Below, in pieces: positions 1-6,185 of a stretch of 11,580 nt of DNA. Positions within the stretch are counted from its first letter, which is position 1, and the number at the start of each line of letters is the position of its first letter. The DNA lies in NCBI GenBank assembly GCA_036478815.1, contig JAZGEP010000199.1, forward strand, positions 1 to 11,580. Direction: 5' to 3'. Under the pieces are notes generated by a model, which saw nothing but the letters and a program-made list of their open reading frames with translations, did not search any database and was not told the DNA's origin. This stretch comes from DRLZ01 sp036478815 (GTDB lineage Bacteria > Pseudomonadota > Gammaproteobacteria > Methylococcales > DRLZ01). The translations under genes were made by a program, and so were the position numbers.

Positions 1-125
1 GTCAAATTACTGTTCATATTCAAGGCGCGAAAACAGGCGCATAGTGAGCGATGTAACTGTTATCGCAACACCGAAGATGAGCAAAAAGACAAGTGAATTG
101 TTCAAGTTATTCCATGCACGTTCCT
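1..125. repeat. Dispersed repeat family R1, copy A (left part may lie outside the window)
   Basis: This stretch aligns along its whole length with 2937-3060. Its right 75 bases (51-125) match 181-255 at 64 of 75 positions, exactly 130 bases apart. Shared landmarks are an acaggcgc block, a gacaagt block and the terminal gttattccatgcacgttcct. The complement of that right end also occurs inverted at 2889-2920, next to the 2937 copy, so the complete element probably has terminal inverted repeats. Its left terminus would then lie upstream of the window. No protein is evident. I cannot name the family. Confidence 0.7.
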
Positions 126-154
126 AAAGTAATCATTCGTGTAGTAGGCGGCAA

Positions 155-255
155 TTAACAACAGGGTTATTGTCTGAATTATGTAACTGTTGCTGCAATA
201 CCGAAGACGGACAAAAAGACAAGTCTGTTGTTGAAGTTATTCCATGCACGTTCCT
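155..255. repeat. Dispersed repeat family R1, copy B (partial)
   Basis: Bases 181-255 are the same repeat as 51-125, with 11 mismatches over 75 bases and no gaps. Similarity fades upstream, with only an acagg block near 161-165 recognisable, so the left part is missing or diverged. The copy ends at the last bases before the stop codon of the minus-strand gene at 255-1052, so the element directly abuts the 3' end of that gene. Confidence 0.7.
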
Positions 256-1052
256 TAGTTACACACTAGGCGAAATCCTAAAAATGCAAATTGTTCGGTT
301 GGATCAAAGTAGTCTCGGCATGCTGAGCGAGCGCTTCTGCCACCAGTAAACCAGGAACCTCCGCGTAATATTCGCGGGCGATAGGCTTCGATGATCTGTG
401 AATTGACTGCTCTTGGCCCCGGTTCTTGGTAGCAATCACCGCACCATTCAAGAACATTGCCGTGCATTTCGTATAATCCCCAGGCGTTGCACGGCAGGCT
501 CCCGACTTCTACAGTTGTTTTTCTGTAGAGCCCTTTTTCAGCTCCGATATAAGCATAATTGCTGTCAAAATTAACCATATCGGCTGTAATGCATTCACCA
601 AAACTAAAAGCAGTTGTGGTCCCAGCGCGACAAGCATACTCCCATTCTGCTTCAGTTGGTAACCGGACTGAAAGTGCTTCAGAGAAATTATTGATTTCAT
701 TAATAAATTGTTGGACATCATGCCAACTGATTCTTTCCACAGGCCGCTGTCTACTTTTAAAACGGCTTGGATTATTGCCCATCACAATCTCCCAAAGTGC
801 CTGAGTCACTGTGGTTTCAGCCATCCAGAATCCCTTCAAGATTTCGACATGGTGTTGAAACTCGTCTGGATGGCGTTGAGCTTCCTGTTGCGGTGATCCC
901 ATCAAAAAAGTACAGGGTTCATTCCAGCGATAGCGCTGAAAAACACCTTTATAATCGAATTCAACCCATGGACCGTATTGATCTTCACCCCAGTCTTTTG
1001 CGTAGGGTTCAGGAAATACATCTGGAAAAACTTCTAAATCACGCATAGGCAT
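255..1052 (-). CDS. Formylglycine-generating-enzyme-fold (SUMF1-like) protein, probably not a true FGE
   Basis: The product has 265 residues and carries the FGE/sulfatase-modifying-factor domain from about residue 45 to the end. Family motifs in order are FLMGSP (49-54), RLPTEAEWEYACRAGT (130-145), WGLYEMHGNVLEWCGDCY (191-208), RGGSWF (230-235) and LGFRLV (258-263). The segment at 14-44 (PEPYAKDWGEDQYGPW and onward) is a lead-in I recall from FGE-like proteins linked to ATPase or signalling genes. True FGEs oxidise a sulfatase cysteine using two cysteines placed before the final GFR. Here that stretch reads RSARSACRD, with one cysteine two residues off the expected register, so aerobic FGE chemistry is doubtful. 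There is no signal peptide, suggesting a cytoplasmic protein. The first ATG is used; a second lies two codons in, and neither has a strong ribosome site. Family assignment is secure; function is not known. Confidence 0.85.
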   Translation of the reverse strand: MPMRDLEVFPDVFPEPYAKDWGEDQYGPWVEFDYKGVFQRYRWNEPCTFLMGSPQQEAQRHPDEFQHHVEILKGFWMAETTVTQALWEIVMGNNPSRFKSRQRPVERISWHDVQQFINEINNFSEALSVRLPTEAEWEYACRAGTTTAFSFGECITADMVNFDSNYAYIGAEKGLYRKTTVEVGSLPCNAWGLYEMHGNVLEWCGDCYQEPGPRAVNSQIIEAYRPRILRGGSWFTGGRSARSACRDYFDPTEQFAFLGFRLVCN

Positions 1053-1155
1053 TCTTATTGACGTCAGTCAAGCTTTAAACAATCATTTGCTAATCAGCAA
1101 GTATCGCATTCAGAAAATGGCATGGCAATCTATACTTTTCGCACAGGGGCTATAG

Positions 1156-1401
1156 GTGGCTGTCCGAGAATTGATAGCCTACTGTGGAAAAGCGGATTTT
1201 GGCTCCTTTTTTCGATTAAATTCGTTCAATACAGCAAGTATTCGTCTCATTTTAATCGAAAATAAATTTTATTCAGTCTGCAGTCTGGAAATACACACTG
1301 TTATTCCATTCCTCCATAAATTTCTTGTGAATCCAAATAGCTACGCGATCATCTCACCGTTTGGTGAGAAATATGGACTACTATTTACAGCGAATATTTG
1401 A
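1156..1401 (+). CDS. Doubtful small ORF, 81 codons, hypothetical
   Basis: This is a GTG-started frame of 81 codons preceded by a purine-rich aggggc about six bases upstream. The product has no recognised domain and contains one moderately hydrophobic stretch (IHTVIPFLHKFLV). The only support for a plus-strand transcript here is the terminator-like hairpin at 1508-1532. It lies in a 536-base gap between two minus-strand genes and may be chance or a gene relic. Confidence 0.2.
   Translation: MAVRELIAYCGKADFGSFFRLNSFNTASIRLILIENKFYSVCSLEIHTVIPFLHKFLVNPNSYAIISPFGEKYGLLFTANI
1209..1262. repeat. Perfect 12-bp inverted repeat with 30-base spacer
   Basis: ttttcgattaaa at 1209-1220 is the exact complement of tttaatcgaaaa at 1251-1262. 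It could form a cruciform or RNA hairpin inside the doubtful ORF at 1156-1401, which speaks slightly against that ORF being coding. No function is assigned. Confidence 0.4.
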
Positions 1402-1460
1402 CCCAGGGTTTTTGTTTGTCTTTATGGTGCAACATAAAGCGCAGTACACGAGGTTATAAA

Positions 1461-1503
1461 TCAGAAACAGGCAATAAGACAAGCAAAACAATGTGGGTTA
1501 TTG
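1461..1503. repeat. Possible degenerate, internally deleted copy of repeat R1
   Basis: The blocks tcagaaacaggc (1461-1472) and aataagacaagc (1473-1484), then a diverged gggttatt (1496-1503), occur in the same order and orientation as in the copy at 2937-3060. There they are separated by extra sequence. Two matched blocks in order suggest a deleted relic, but the match is short and could be chance. Confidence 0.3.
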
Positions 1504-1507
1504 ATTG

Positions 1508-1532
1508 CGAGCATCAGTATGCTGCGTTTTTT
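1508..1532 (+). terminator. Possible intrinsic terminator, plus strand
   Basis: cgagcat (1508-1514) pairs with atgct-g-cg (1519-1526), leaving one bulged G and a cagt loop, and six Ts follow (1527-1532). The stem is short. The T-run is on the plus strand, so it would end a plus-strand transcript from 1156-1401 rather than serve the minus-strand gene at 1589-2836. Confidence 0.35.
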
Positions 1533-1588
1533 GTCCACTGTTGCTGCAAGCGGAGTCTCTTGCATTGATCGTGATTTTGAACAAATTT

Positions 1589-2836
1589 TTAAGCCAAAAG
1601 CATTGGTTGTTCTGCTGTTGACGTGTTAAATAGATCTGCCAGTGAAATAGATAACTGTTGTTGTAATTGTTGATTCATGGCAATTAAATAAGGTTTCAAG
1701 GCTAGGGACAGGGGATCATCACCGTACGTAATATCAGCATTAGACCAATTCCAACGATTCATTGTGTAAAGATCCCAAATACTAAGATCATCAAGATCTC
1801 GGCTTAGCAACCAGTGGTTATTGTCATCACGTGCGACAAGTTGGTGTTGAAATAAATGTTCAAGTAATCGAGCTGTTGTGGCTTCACTAATGCCTGATTG
1901 ATCGCTAATACTTTGCAGTGATAGTATTTCACCACTTTGCTGCGCCTTCCAAAGGCTTTTCAAACAATGCAAAGTTGGTAGTAATTGGTAGTGTTCATCA
2001 TGTTTATGTTTGTGTAACCATCCTCTGGCATGTCTTTCCAGAGTATAGGTCAATTGTGCACCGAGCAATGTTACCAACCACGACAGGTAAAGCCAGACCA
2101 GAAAAATTGGTATTGCAGCAAGTGCACCATAAACAGTTTGATATGTGGGAAAAGTGCGTGTGTACCAGGCGAAACCCTGCTTGGCTATTTCAAATAACAA
2201 TGTTGCAAAAACACCACCGATGATTGCATAACGAAACTGGACGCGGACATTGGGTACCAACCAATACAATAAAGTGAAGCTAAATATTTCCAGAAACAAG
2301 GGTATCAGTTTTAGAAAACCCAGCGAGGCTTCAATCGTATTGGCAGTTTGCGATAACAGTGGTACTGACATGATGTATGAAGTTACAATCAAGCCACCAC
2401 CCATCATTATTGGACCGAGCGTTAATACTGCCCAATACATGACGAAGCGCTCCAGCACTGAGCGGTCAGATGACGCGCGCCAGATCGAATTCAGCCCGGT
2501 TTCTATGGTTGATATCATCATCAAAGCAGTTAACAGCAAGAATACGATTCCAGTTAAAGTCAGTTGCCGGGCTTTGTCAGTGAAGGATGATAGATAATCT
2601 TGAATCACTGTGCCTGAATTGGGAACAAAGTTAGCAAAAATAAATTCTTGTAGCTTGTCATTCAAGGTTTCAAAGACCGGGAATGCCATTAATATTCCAA
2701 CAGAGACTGCCATCAGCGGAACGATTGACAGTAATGTAGTATATGAAAGTGATGCTGCCAATTGTAAGCATTGGGCATCAACAAAATCCTTCCATAAAGA
2801 TTGGAAGAAAAGTATTTGTTGTTGCAAATAGTTCAT
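1589..2836 (-). CDS. yihY: YihY/UPF0761 family inner-membrane protein with C-terminal winged-helix-like extension
   Basis: This 415-residue protein has about six membrane segments in its first 265 residues: roughly 30-52, 92-111, 133-157, 174-194, 203-218 and 240-262. Family motifs are AASLSYTTLLSIVPL (27-41), NSIW (116-119) and the block around YGALAAIPIFLVWLYLSWL (236-254). Residues from about 275 onward form a soluble tail; the stretch near 305-335 (SLQSISDQSGISEATTARLL) looks like a helix-turn-helix. E. coli YihY is about 290 residues without this tail, whereas longer forms are known in other gammaproteobacteria. Older annotations call the family ribonuclease BN, which is an error; the function is unknown. 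The ATG start has no strong Shine-Dalgarno. A copy of repeat R1 begins about 50 bases upstream of the start. Confidence 0.9.
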   Translation of the reverse strand: MNYLQQQILFFQSLWKDFVDAQCLQLAASLSYTTLLSIVPLMAVSVGILMAFPVFETLNDKLQEFIFANFVPNSGTVIQDYLSSFTDKARQLTLTGIVFLLLTALMMISTIETGLNSIWRASSDRSVLERFVMYWAVLTLGPIMMGGGLIVTSYIMSVPLLSQTANTIEASLGFLKLIPLFLEIFSFTLLYWLVPNVRVQFRYAIIGGVFATLLFEIAKQGFAWYTRTFPTYQTVYGALAAIPIFLVWLYLSWLVTLLGAQLTYTLERHARGWLHKHKHDEHYQLLPTLHCLKSLWKAQQSGEILSLQSISDQSGISEATTARLLEHLFQHQLVARDDNNHWLLSRDLDDLSIWDLYTMNRWNWSNADITYGDDPLSLALKPYLIAMNQQLQQQLSISLADLFNTSTAEQPMLLA

Positions 2837-2888
2837 GTCAGTATTATTTGTACGTTGTTGATTTAAGTTATACTCTTCGTCAATGTGA

Positions 2889-3060
2889 AGGAACGTGCTT
2901 GTAATAACATCGACAACTGACGTAGGCTATTTTTTTGTCAAATCACTAGCGGTTTTCAAGACTCAGAAACAGGCGCAAGTGAACTATGTGACAGTTTTGG
3001 TAACATAGAAAATAGATAATAAGACAAGTCAGTTATCGAAGTTATTCCATTCAATTTCTA
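2889..3060. repeat. Dispersed repeat family R1, copy C: complete MITE-like element with terminal inverted repeats
   Basis: Bases 2937-3060 align with copy A (1-125) in the same orientation. The left part, 2889-2920, begins aggaacgtgc and continues with aataac and aactga blocks, as the complement of the R1 right end does. The element is therefore about 172 bp with roughly 30-bp imperfect terminal inverted repeats and no coding content, which fits a MITE. It lies between the yihY-type gene and the kinase gene. Confidence 0.6.
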
Positions 3061-3219
3061 GTCGTCTTTCTATGTGATATTGACAGGTATAGAAAGCCGA
3101 TAAATGGTCGTCTGCGTGTTGTACTCGTTTGGATTAGCCTGCGAGTCCTGTTCTCGTGTGCCTAGCCGCTAACCACTTCCCAACTCCCTTTACCCGTCAA
3201 TATCACATTGAAAGACTAC
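3061..3219. repeat. MITE-like element R2 with 27-bp near-perfect terminal inverted repeats
   Basis: Bases 3058-3084 and 3196-3222 are inverted complements with 2 mismatches in 27. If the ends are set at gtcgtctttc (3061) and gaaagactac (3219), the element is flanked by TA on both sides, as for Tc1/mariner or IS630-type insertions. The left TA is the last TA of repeat copy C, so R2 seems to have inserted at its edge. The 111-bp interior has a small cgag/ctcg hairpin (3142-3156) and no gene. Confidence 0.65.
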
Positions 3220-3327
3220 TAGCGATAATCGATTGTAGAATGCGCAAACCCATCTATGCGTGCAATAAGCTCTAGTTCTGGGGGTTTTATCATTCAACCT
3301 GTTCTTTTATTGTAGCTGGAAATATAC

Positions 3328-3714
3328 ATGACGAATGATAATTCAGAGGCTTTTTCTGTTACTGGCAGGATACGAAGTATAAGACATGCAATTGATGGCG
3401 TCAGTGAGATGCTCATGGGACAGCACAATGCTCGGGTTCATGTTATCGTGACTATTAGTGTTGTTTCAATAGGGTCGTTTTTCCAGATTAGCACAACGGA
3501 ATGGTGTTGTTTAACCTTAGCTATTATCTCAGTTTGGGTTGCAGAGGCATTCAATACAGCTTTTGAATTTTTATGTGATGTAGCGTCGCCAGAATTCCAC
3601 CCGTTAGTAAAAAAATCAAAAGATGTGGCTGCAGGTGCGGTGTTGATCAGTGCCATTGGCGCTGCCATAATAGGTCTACGAATATTCTTACCCTACGTTA
3701 AAACATATCTATAA
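3328..3714 (+). CDS. dgkA: Diacylglycerol kinase / undecaprenol kinase family (small integral membrane lipid kinase)
   Basis: The 128-residue product matches the usual size of the small trimeric membrane lipid kinases (about 120-130). Signature residues are visible: NARVHV (34-39), the metal/ATP-binding helix VAEAFNTAFE (71-80, with E73, N76 and E80) and KDVAAGAVL (98-106). Three membrane segments lie near 37-54, 58-78 and 100-120. The enzyme phosphorylates a lipid alcohol with ATP at the inner membrane. The wording of the motifs (EAFNTAFE, KDVAAGAVLI) is closer to the Gram-positive undecaprenol-kinase branch than to E. coli DgkA, so the substrate may be undecaprenol rather than diacylglycerol. 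The ATG follows a weak tgga ribosome site. The next gene on the same strand starts 118 bases downstream. Confidence 0.9.
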   Translation: MTNDNSEAFSVTGRIRSIRHAIDGVSEMLMGQHNARVHVIVTISVVSIGSFFQISTTEWCCLTLAIISVWVAEAFNTAFEFLCDVASPEFHPLVKKSKDVAAGAVLISAIGAAIIGLRIFLPYVKTYL

Positions 3715-3832
3715 TAACGCTCCAACGGGTATCTAAAAGCGTCGCGATTTTGACCCTTGCAACAAGCCTGACATTGTAAAATTCATACCAATTGGACACT
3801 ACAAATAACAACAAACCTGGTGGTAATTCCTC

Positions 3833-5833
3833 ATGCTTAATCGTTTTCTGACCCTTTTTGACTATCTTCCTGGTGATTTAACAGCCGAGCAACACTATCG
3901 GAATATAACAATTATTGGAGCTGCCTTATTGATTGTTATTGGTTTTGTCGCTGGTTGGAGTATAACCTTTTCAATTCTTTGTGCTGTTATTAGTGGTTTC
4001 GCCGCTTTATTAACATATGACTGGTTGACATCACAGCCATCAGGTGATGGCAGTCTTCGCCAAGCATCTGAAAGAATACGCAGTGGTGCGCAGCTTTTCC
4101 TGTTTAATCTGTATAAAAATATTATCTGGGTAAGCGTTTGCTTCGCTGTGCTAATTGGACTGACAATTAATTGGGCGACAGCGATAGGTTTTCTTATCGG
4201 TGTGCTGCTCTCGGAACTTGTGGGTTATCTGGGATTTAATCTAACGTTGAGTACGCGTTCGGTCTCACTGAGTGCTACAGGCCACAGTCTCTTAACGGCA
4301 ACCCAGCTGGCATTGAGCAGTGGCGTCTTGAGTGGTTTATTGGTTGCAGGAACAGCGTTGTTTTCCTTGGCACTCTACTACACACTGTTAGTTGCCAGTC
4401 AAACAGATACCATATTTGCAGTGCTCGCTGGTTTGGCTTCAGGTGCGGCTTCTGTTGCTTTTTTGGTGAGTGTGAGTGCTGCTATCTTTACACAATCGAG
4501 TATTGCAGCCGGCCGTGATAATACTTCTGACAATAGCGTGAACAGCTTGTCATCTCAACCTGTTAATATGATTCAGACAATTGCAGAACATATTAGCGAT
4601 TGCACCGCTGTTATCACTGATTTATTCGCAACAATCGTTGCCGCCCTTGCTACTACATTAATATTCAATAGAATCTACGTCTCGATTGATCAATTAGTCG
4701 TCTATCCAATGGTGATTATGGCTGTTGCTATCATCAGTGTTATGGTTGTCTTGCAGGTGCTTCAACGCTTGAGAGCTGATATCAAGCCAGCGCTTCTGTT
4801 AAGGCGCTTGTTGATTGTTTCAGCAATGCTCAATGCAATACTATTGTTGCCGATTACCTGGTGGATGTTTGACCAGACACAATTATCTGAGCAAGCTGGT
4901 TTATCGAATATGGCTCTTTATCAGTCGGTACTAATAGGACTGTTTCTAGCGGTCACATTAAGTGCGGTTACCAGTTATCAGCACAAAGCAATTCAGCCAG
5001 CAACCAATACGCCAAAACCTTCTAAATATTCAGTCGCCATTGTTTATGCAATAATCGTTATTGGTCTCTACTTAGCTTATCAAGTCGCTGGATTAATCGG
5101 GATAGAAATAGCTGTGATTTCTCTGCTTTCACTTAGCGCTATGATGGTTGCTATTTCAACCTTTAGTCGATTGATTGATGCTCGGCACTCTCAGACATTC
5201 GAAACAAACCAGGTCGCACAGCAACAACAACTTGGATCAATAGCAAAAGCAGTTTCTCAAACCTATACCTTGGCAGCGTCAGTAATGGTAGCGCTGATTC
5301 TTGTGCTGACATCGTCCATACTGGTTTCTGATAATGCAGGATTCTCCTTTTTCAACATACAGTGTTTAGTTGGTATTGTTATCGGAGTGATGATGACGTT
5401 CTGGTTTTGCGCATTGATCATCAAGGCAGTCAGTCGCGTAGCAGGCAGTTCTCAAACACTCAGTTCAAGTCATCACGCCATTTCCATACTGACCAAACGT
5501 TGCCAACGTCAATTATTGTTGCCTGTCCTGACACCAATAATCATCTCCATACTGATCGCATTGACCTTCAGCGACAAACTAGTCAATGGCTTAACCATTG
5601 GCGTTGGTGTGAGCGGTTTGTTGATTGGGCTGGCAGCACTGATCGGTGGTGAGGGCTGGCTGTTTGTAAAACGTTATTTTGAGTATTTCTGGTCAGCAGC
5701 TAATTTGCCAACAGGCTGGAATCAGTCGACTGCAGAGCAGTCGATGCCAGATCTCTATCGGAACGCGATTGTGTCTACAATAAGCCCTTTAATCAAGATC
5801 ATTGCCATTATCACTTTATTGATGACAGTGTGA
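3833..5833 (+). CDS. Degenerate membrane pyrophosphatase (H+/Na+-PPase) homologue, probably catalytically inactive
   Basis: The 666-residue polytopic protein has the length and layout of ion-translocating membrane pyrophosphatases. Framework blocks: IRSGAQLFLFNLYKNI (82-97), AIGFLIGVLLSELVGYLGFN (117-136), SGVLSGLLVAGTALFSL (163-179), ISDCTAVITDLFAT (254-267), the GLIGIEIAVISLLS region (420-433), CLVGIVIGVMMTFWF (511-525), GGEGWLFVKRYFE (605-617) and SPLIKIIAII (651-660). Catalytic signatures are lost. The GGGxYTKAADVGADLVGKVE region reads AAIFTQSSIAAG with no K/E pair, and DNVGDNVGDC reads QTIAEHISDC, keeping one Asp (256). DAYGPIADN reads STFSRLIDA, GAWDNAKK reads EGWLFVKR, and DPFKDT reads DLYRNA. 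Canonical motifs are from family knowledge. The frame is intact, so it is probably maintained and not simply decaying. Role unknown: possibly a channel, sensor or regulatory subunit. It follows the lipid kinase gene. Confidence 0.75.
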   Translation: MLNRFLTLFDYLPGDLTAEQHYRNITIIGAALLIVIGFVAGWSITFSILCAVISGFAALLTYDWLTSQPSGDGSLRQASERIRSGAQLFLFNLYKNIIWVSVCFAVLIGLTINWATAIGFLIGVLLSELVGYLGFNLTLSTRSVSLSATGHSLLTATQLALSSGVLSGLLVAGTALFSLALYYTLLVASQTDTIFAVLAGLASGAASVAFLVSVSAAIFTQSSIAAGRDNTSDNSVNSLSSQPVNMIQTIAEHISDCTAVITDLFATIVAALATTLIFNRIYVSIDQLVVYPMVIMAVAIISVMVVLQVLQRLRADIKPALLLRRLLIVSAMLNAILLLPITWWMFDQTQLSEQAGLSNMALYQSVLIGLFLAVTLSAVTSYQHKAIQPATNTPKPSKYSVAIVYAIIVIGLYLAYQVAGLIGIEIAVISLLSLSAMMVAISTFSRLIDARHSQTFETNQVAQQQQLGSIAKAVSQTYTLAASVMVALILVLTSSILVSDNAGFSFFNIQCLVGIVIGVMMTFWFCALIIKAVSRVAGSSQTLSSSHHAISILTKRCQRQLLLPVLTPIIISILIALTFSDKLVNGLTIGVGVSGLLIGLAALIGGEGWLFVKRYFEYFWSAANLPTGWNQSTAEQSMPDLYRNAIVSTISPLIKIIAIITLLMTV

Positions 5834-5854
5834 TTGTTCAAACAAAACAACATA

Positions 5855-6015
5855 GACTCTTCGCACATGAAAATTTAGCATTTAGGGCAAGTGATTTTTT
5901 GTGGAGAGTAAGGCGGAAAACCTTGGCTGTAGTCATTTCACAGCAAGGGTTTCCAACGCAGCTATCCGCGAAAAAGTTCGCATCATGAATGCTGGCTTTT
6001 CATGTGCGGAGAGTA
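5855..6015. repeat. Palindromic MITE-like element R3
   Basis: actcttcgcacatgaaaa (5856-5873) is the inverted complement of 5997-6014 with one mismatch. Pairing continues inward, and the central arms (5919-5930 with 5940-5951) share the same midpoint at 5935. The element is therefore an almost complete imperfect hairpin of about 160 bp. It is flanked by TA on both sides and starts 21 bases after the stop of the pyrophosphatase-like gene, so its transcript could fold and act as that gene's 3' end. It has no coding content. Confidence 0.65.
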
Positions 6016-6185
6016 TATATACTCAGCACCGCTACAAATTATGAATTCCACTACGCCTCATTTACTCAATCGCTGCATGATAACTCCTCGCCATAGTTTC
6101 GGCGCTATGACTTGTCGTTACGCCTTGCTCTTGAACGAATGAGACGCATTAGATTTTCACACTTTGTAGCGGTGCTGAGTATATG
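6016..6185. repeat. Palindromic MITE-like element R4 running into the ligase reading frame
   Basis: 6017-6038 and 6163-6184 form a perfect 22-bp inverted repeat (core actcagcaccgctacaaa). Partial pairing continues inward to a central catag/ctatg hairpin (6092-6096 with 6105-6109); outer and inner arms share the midpoint 6100.5. Flanking TAs fit TA-target insertion, directly beside element R3. The right arm is read in the frame of the DNA ligase gene, so it probably supplies that gene's start codon. Confidence 0.7.

Noticed and set aside
1..255. CRISPR array
   Set aside because: Only two long (75-bp) diverged copies 130 bases apart; CRISPR repeats are shorter, near identical and numerous.
255..400. 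Variable region of a diversity-generating retroelement at the end of the FGE-fold gene
   Set aside because: No template repeat matching the gene's 3' end and no reverse transcriptase are visible in the window; only the fold is suggestive.
767..1048. Plus-strand open frame of 93 codons
   Set aside because: It lies antisense within the FGE-fold gene, whose motifs are unmistakable, and its translation shows no domain.
1918..2831. Three plus-strand open frames (1918-2223, 2250-2597, 2610-2831)
   Set aside because: All are antisense to the YihY-type gene and have no recognisable features; they are shadows of its codon pattern.
1589..2836. Annotation as ribonuclease BN
   Set aside because: This old label for YihY-family proteins is a known misassignment; the protein is a polytopic membrane protein without nuclease motifs.
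3750..3783. Sigma-70 promoter before the pyrophosphatase-like gene (ttgacc, taaaat)
   Set aside because: The spacer is 21 bases, too long, and alternative pairings match poorly.
5362..5652. Plus-strand open frame of 96 codons
   Set aside because: It overlaps the pyrophosphatase-like gene in another frame and has a low-complexity, Ser/Arg/His/Gln-rich translation typical of a shadow frame.
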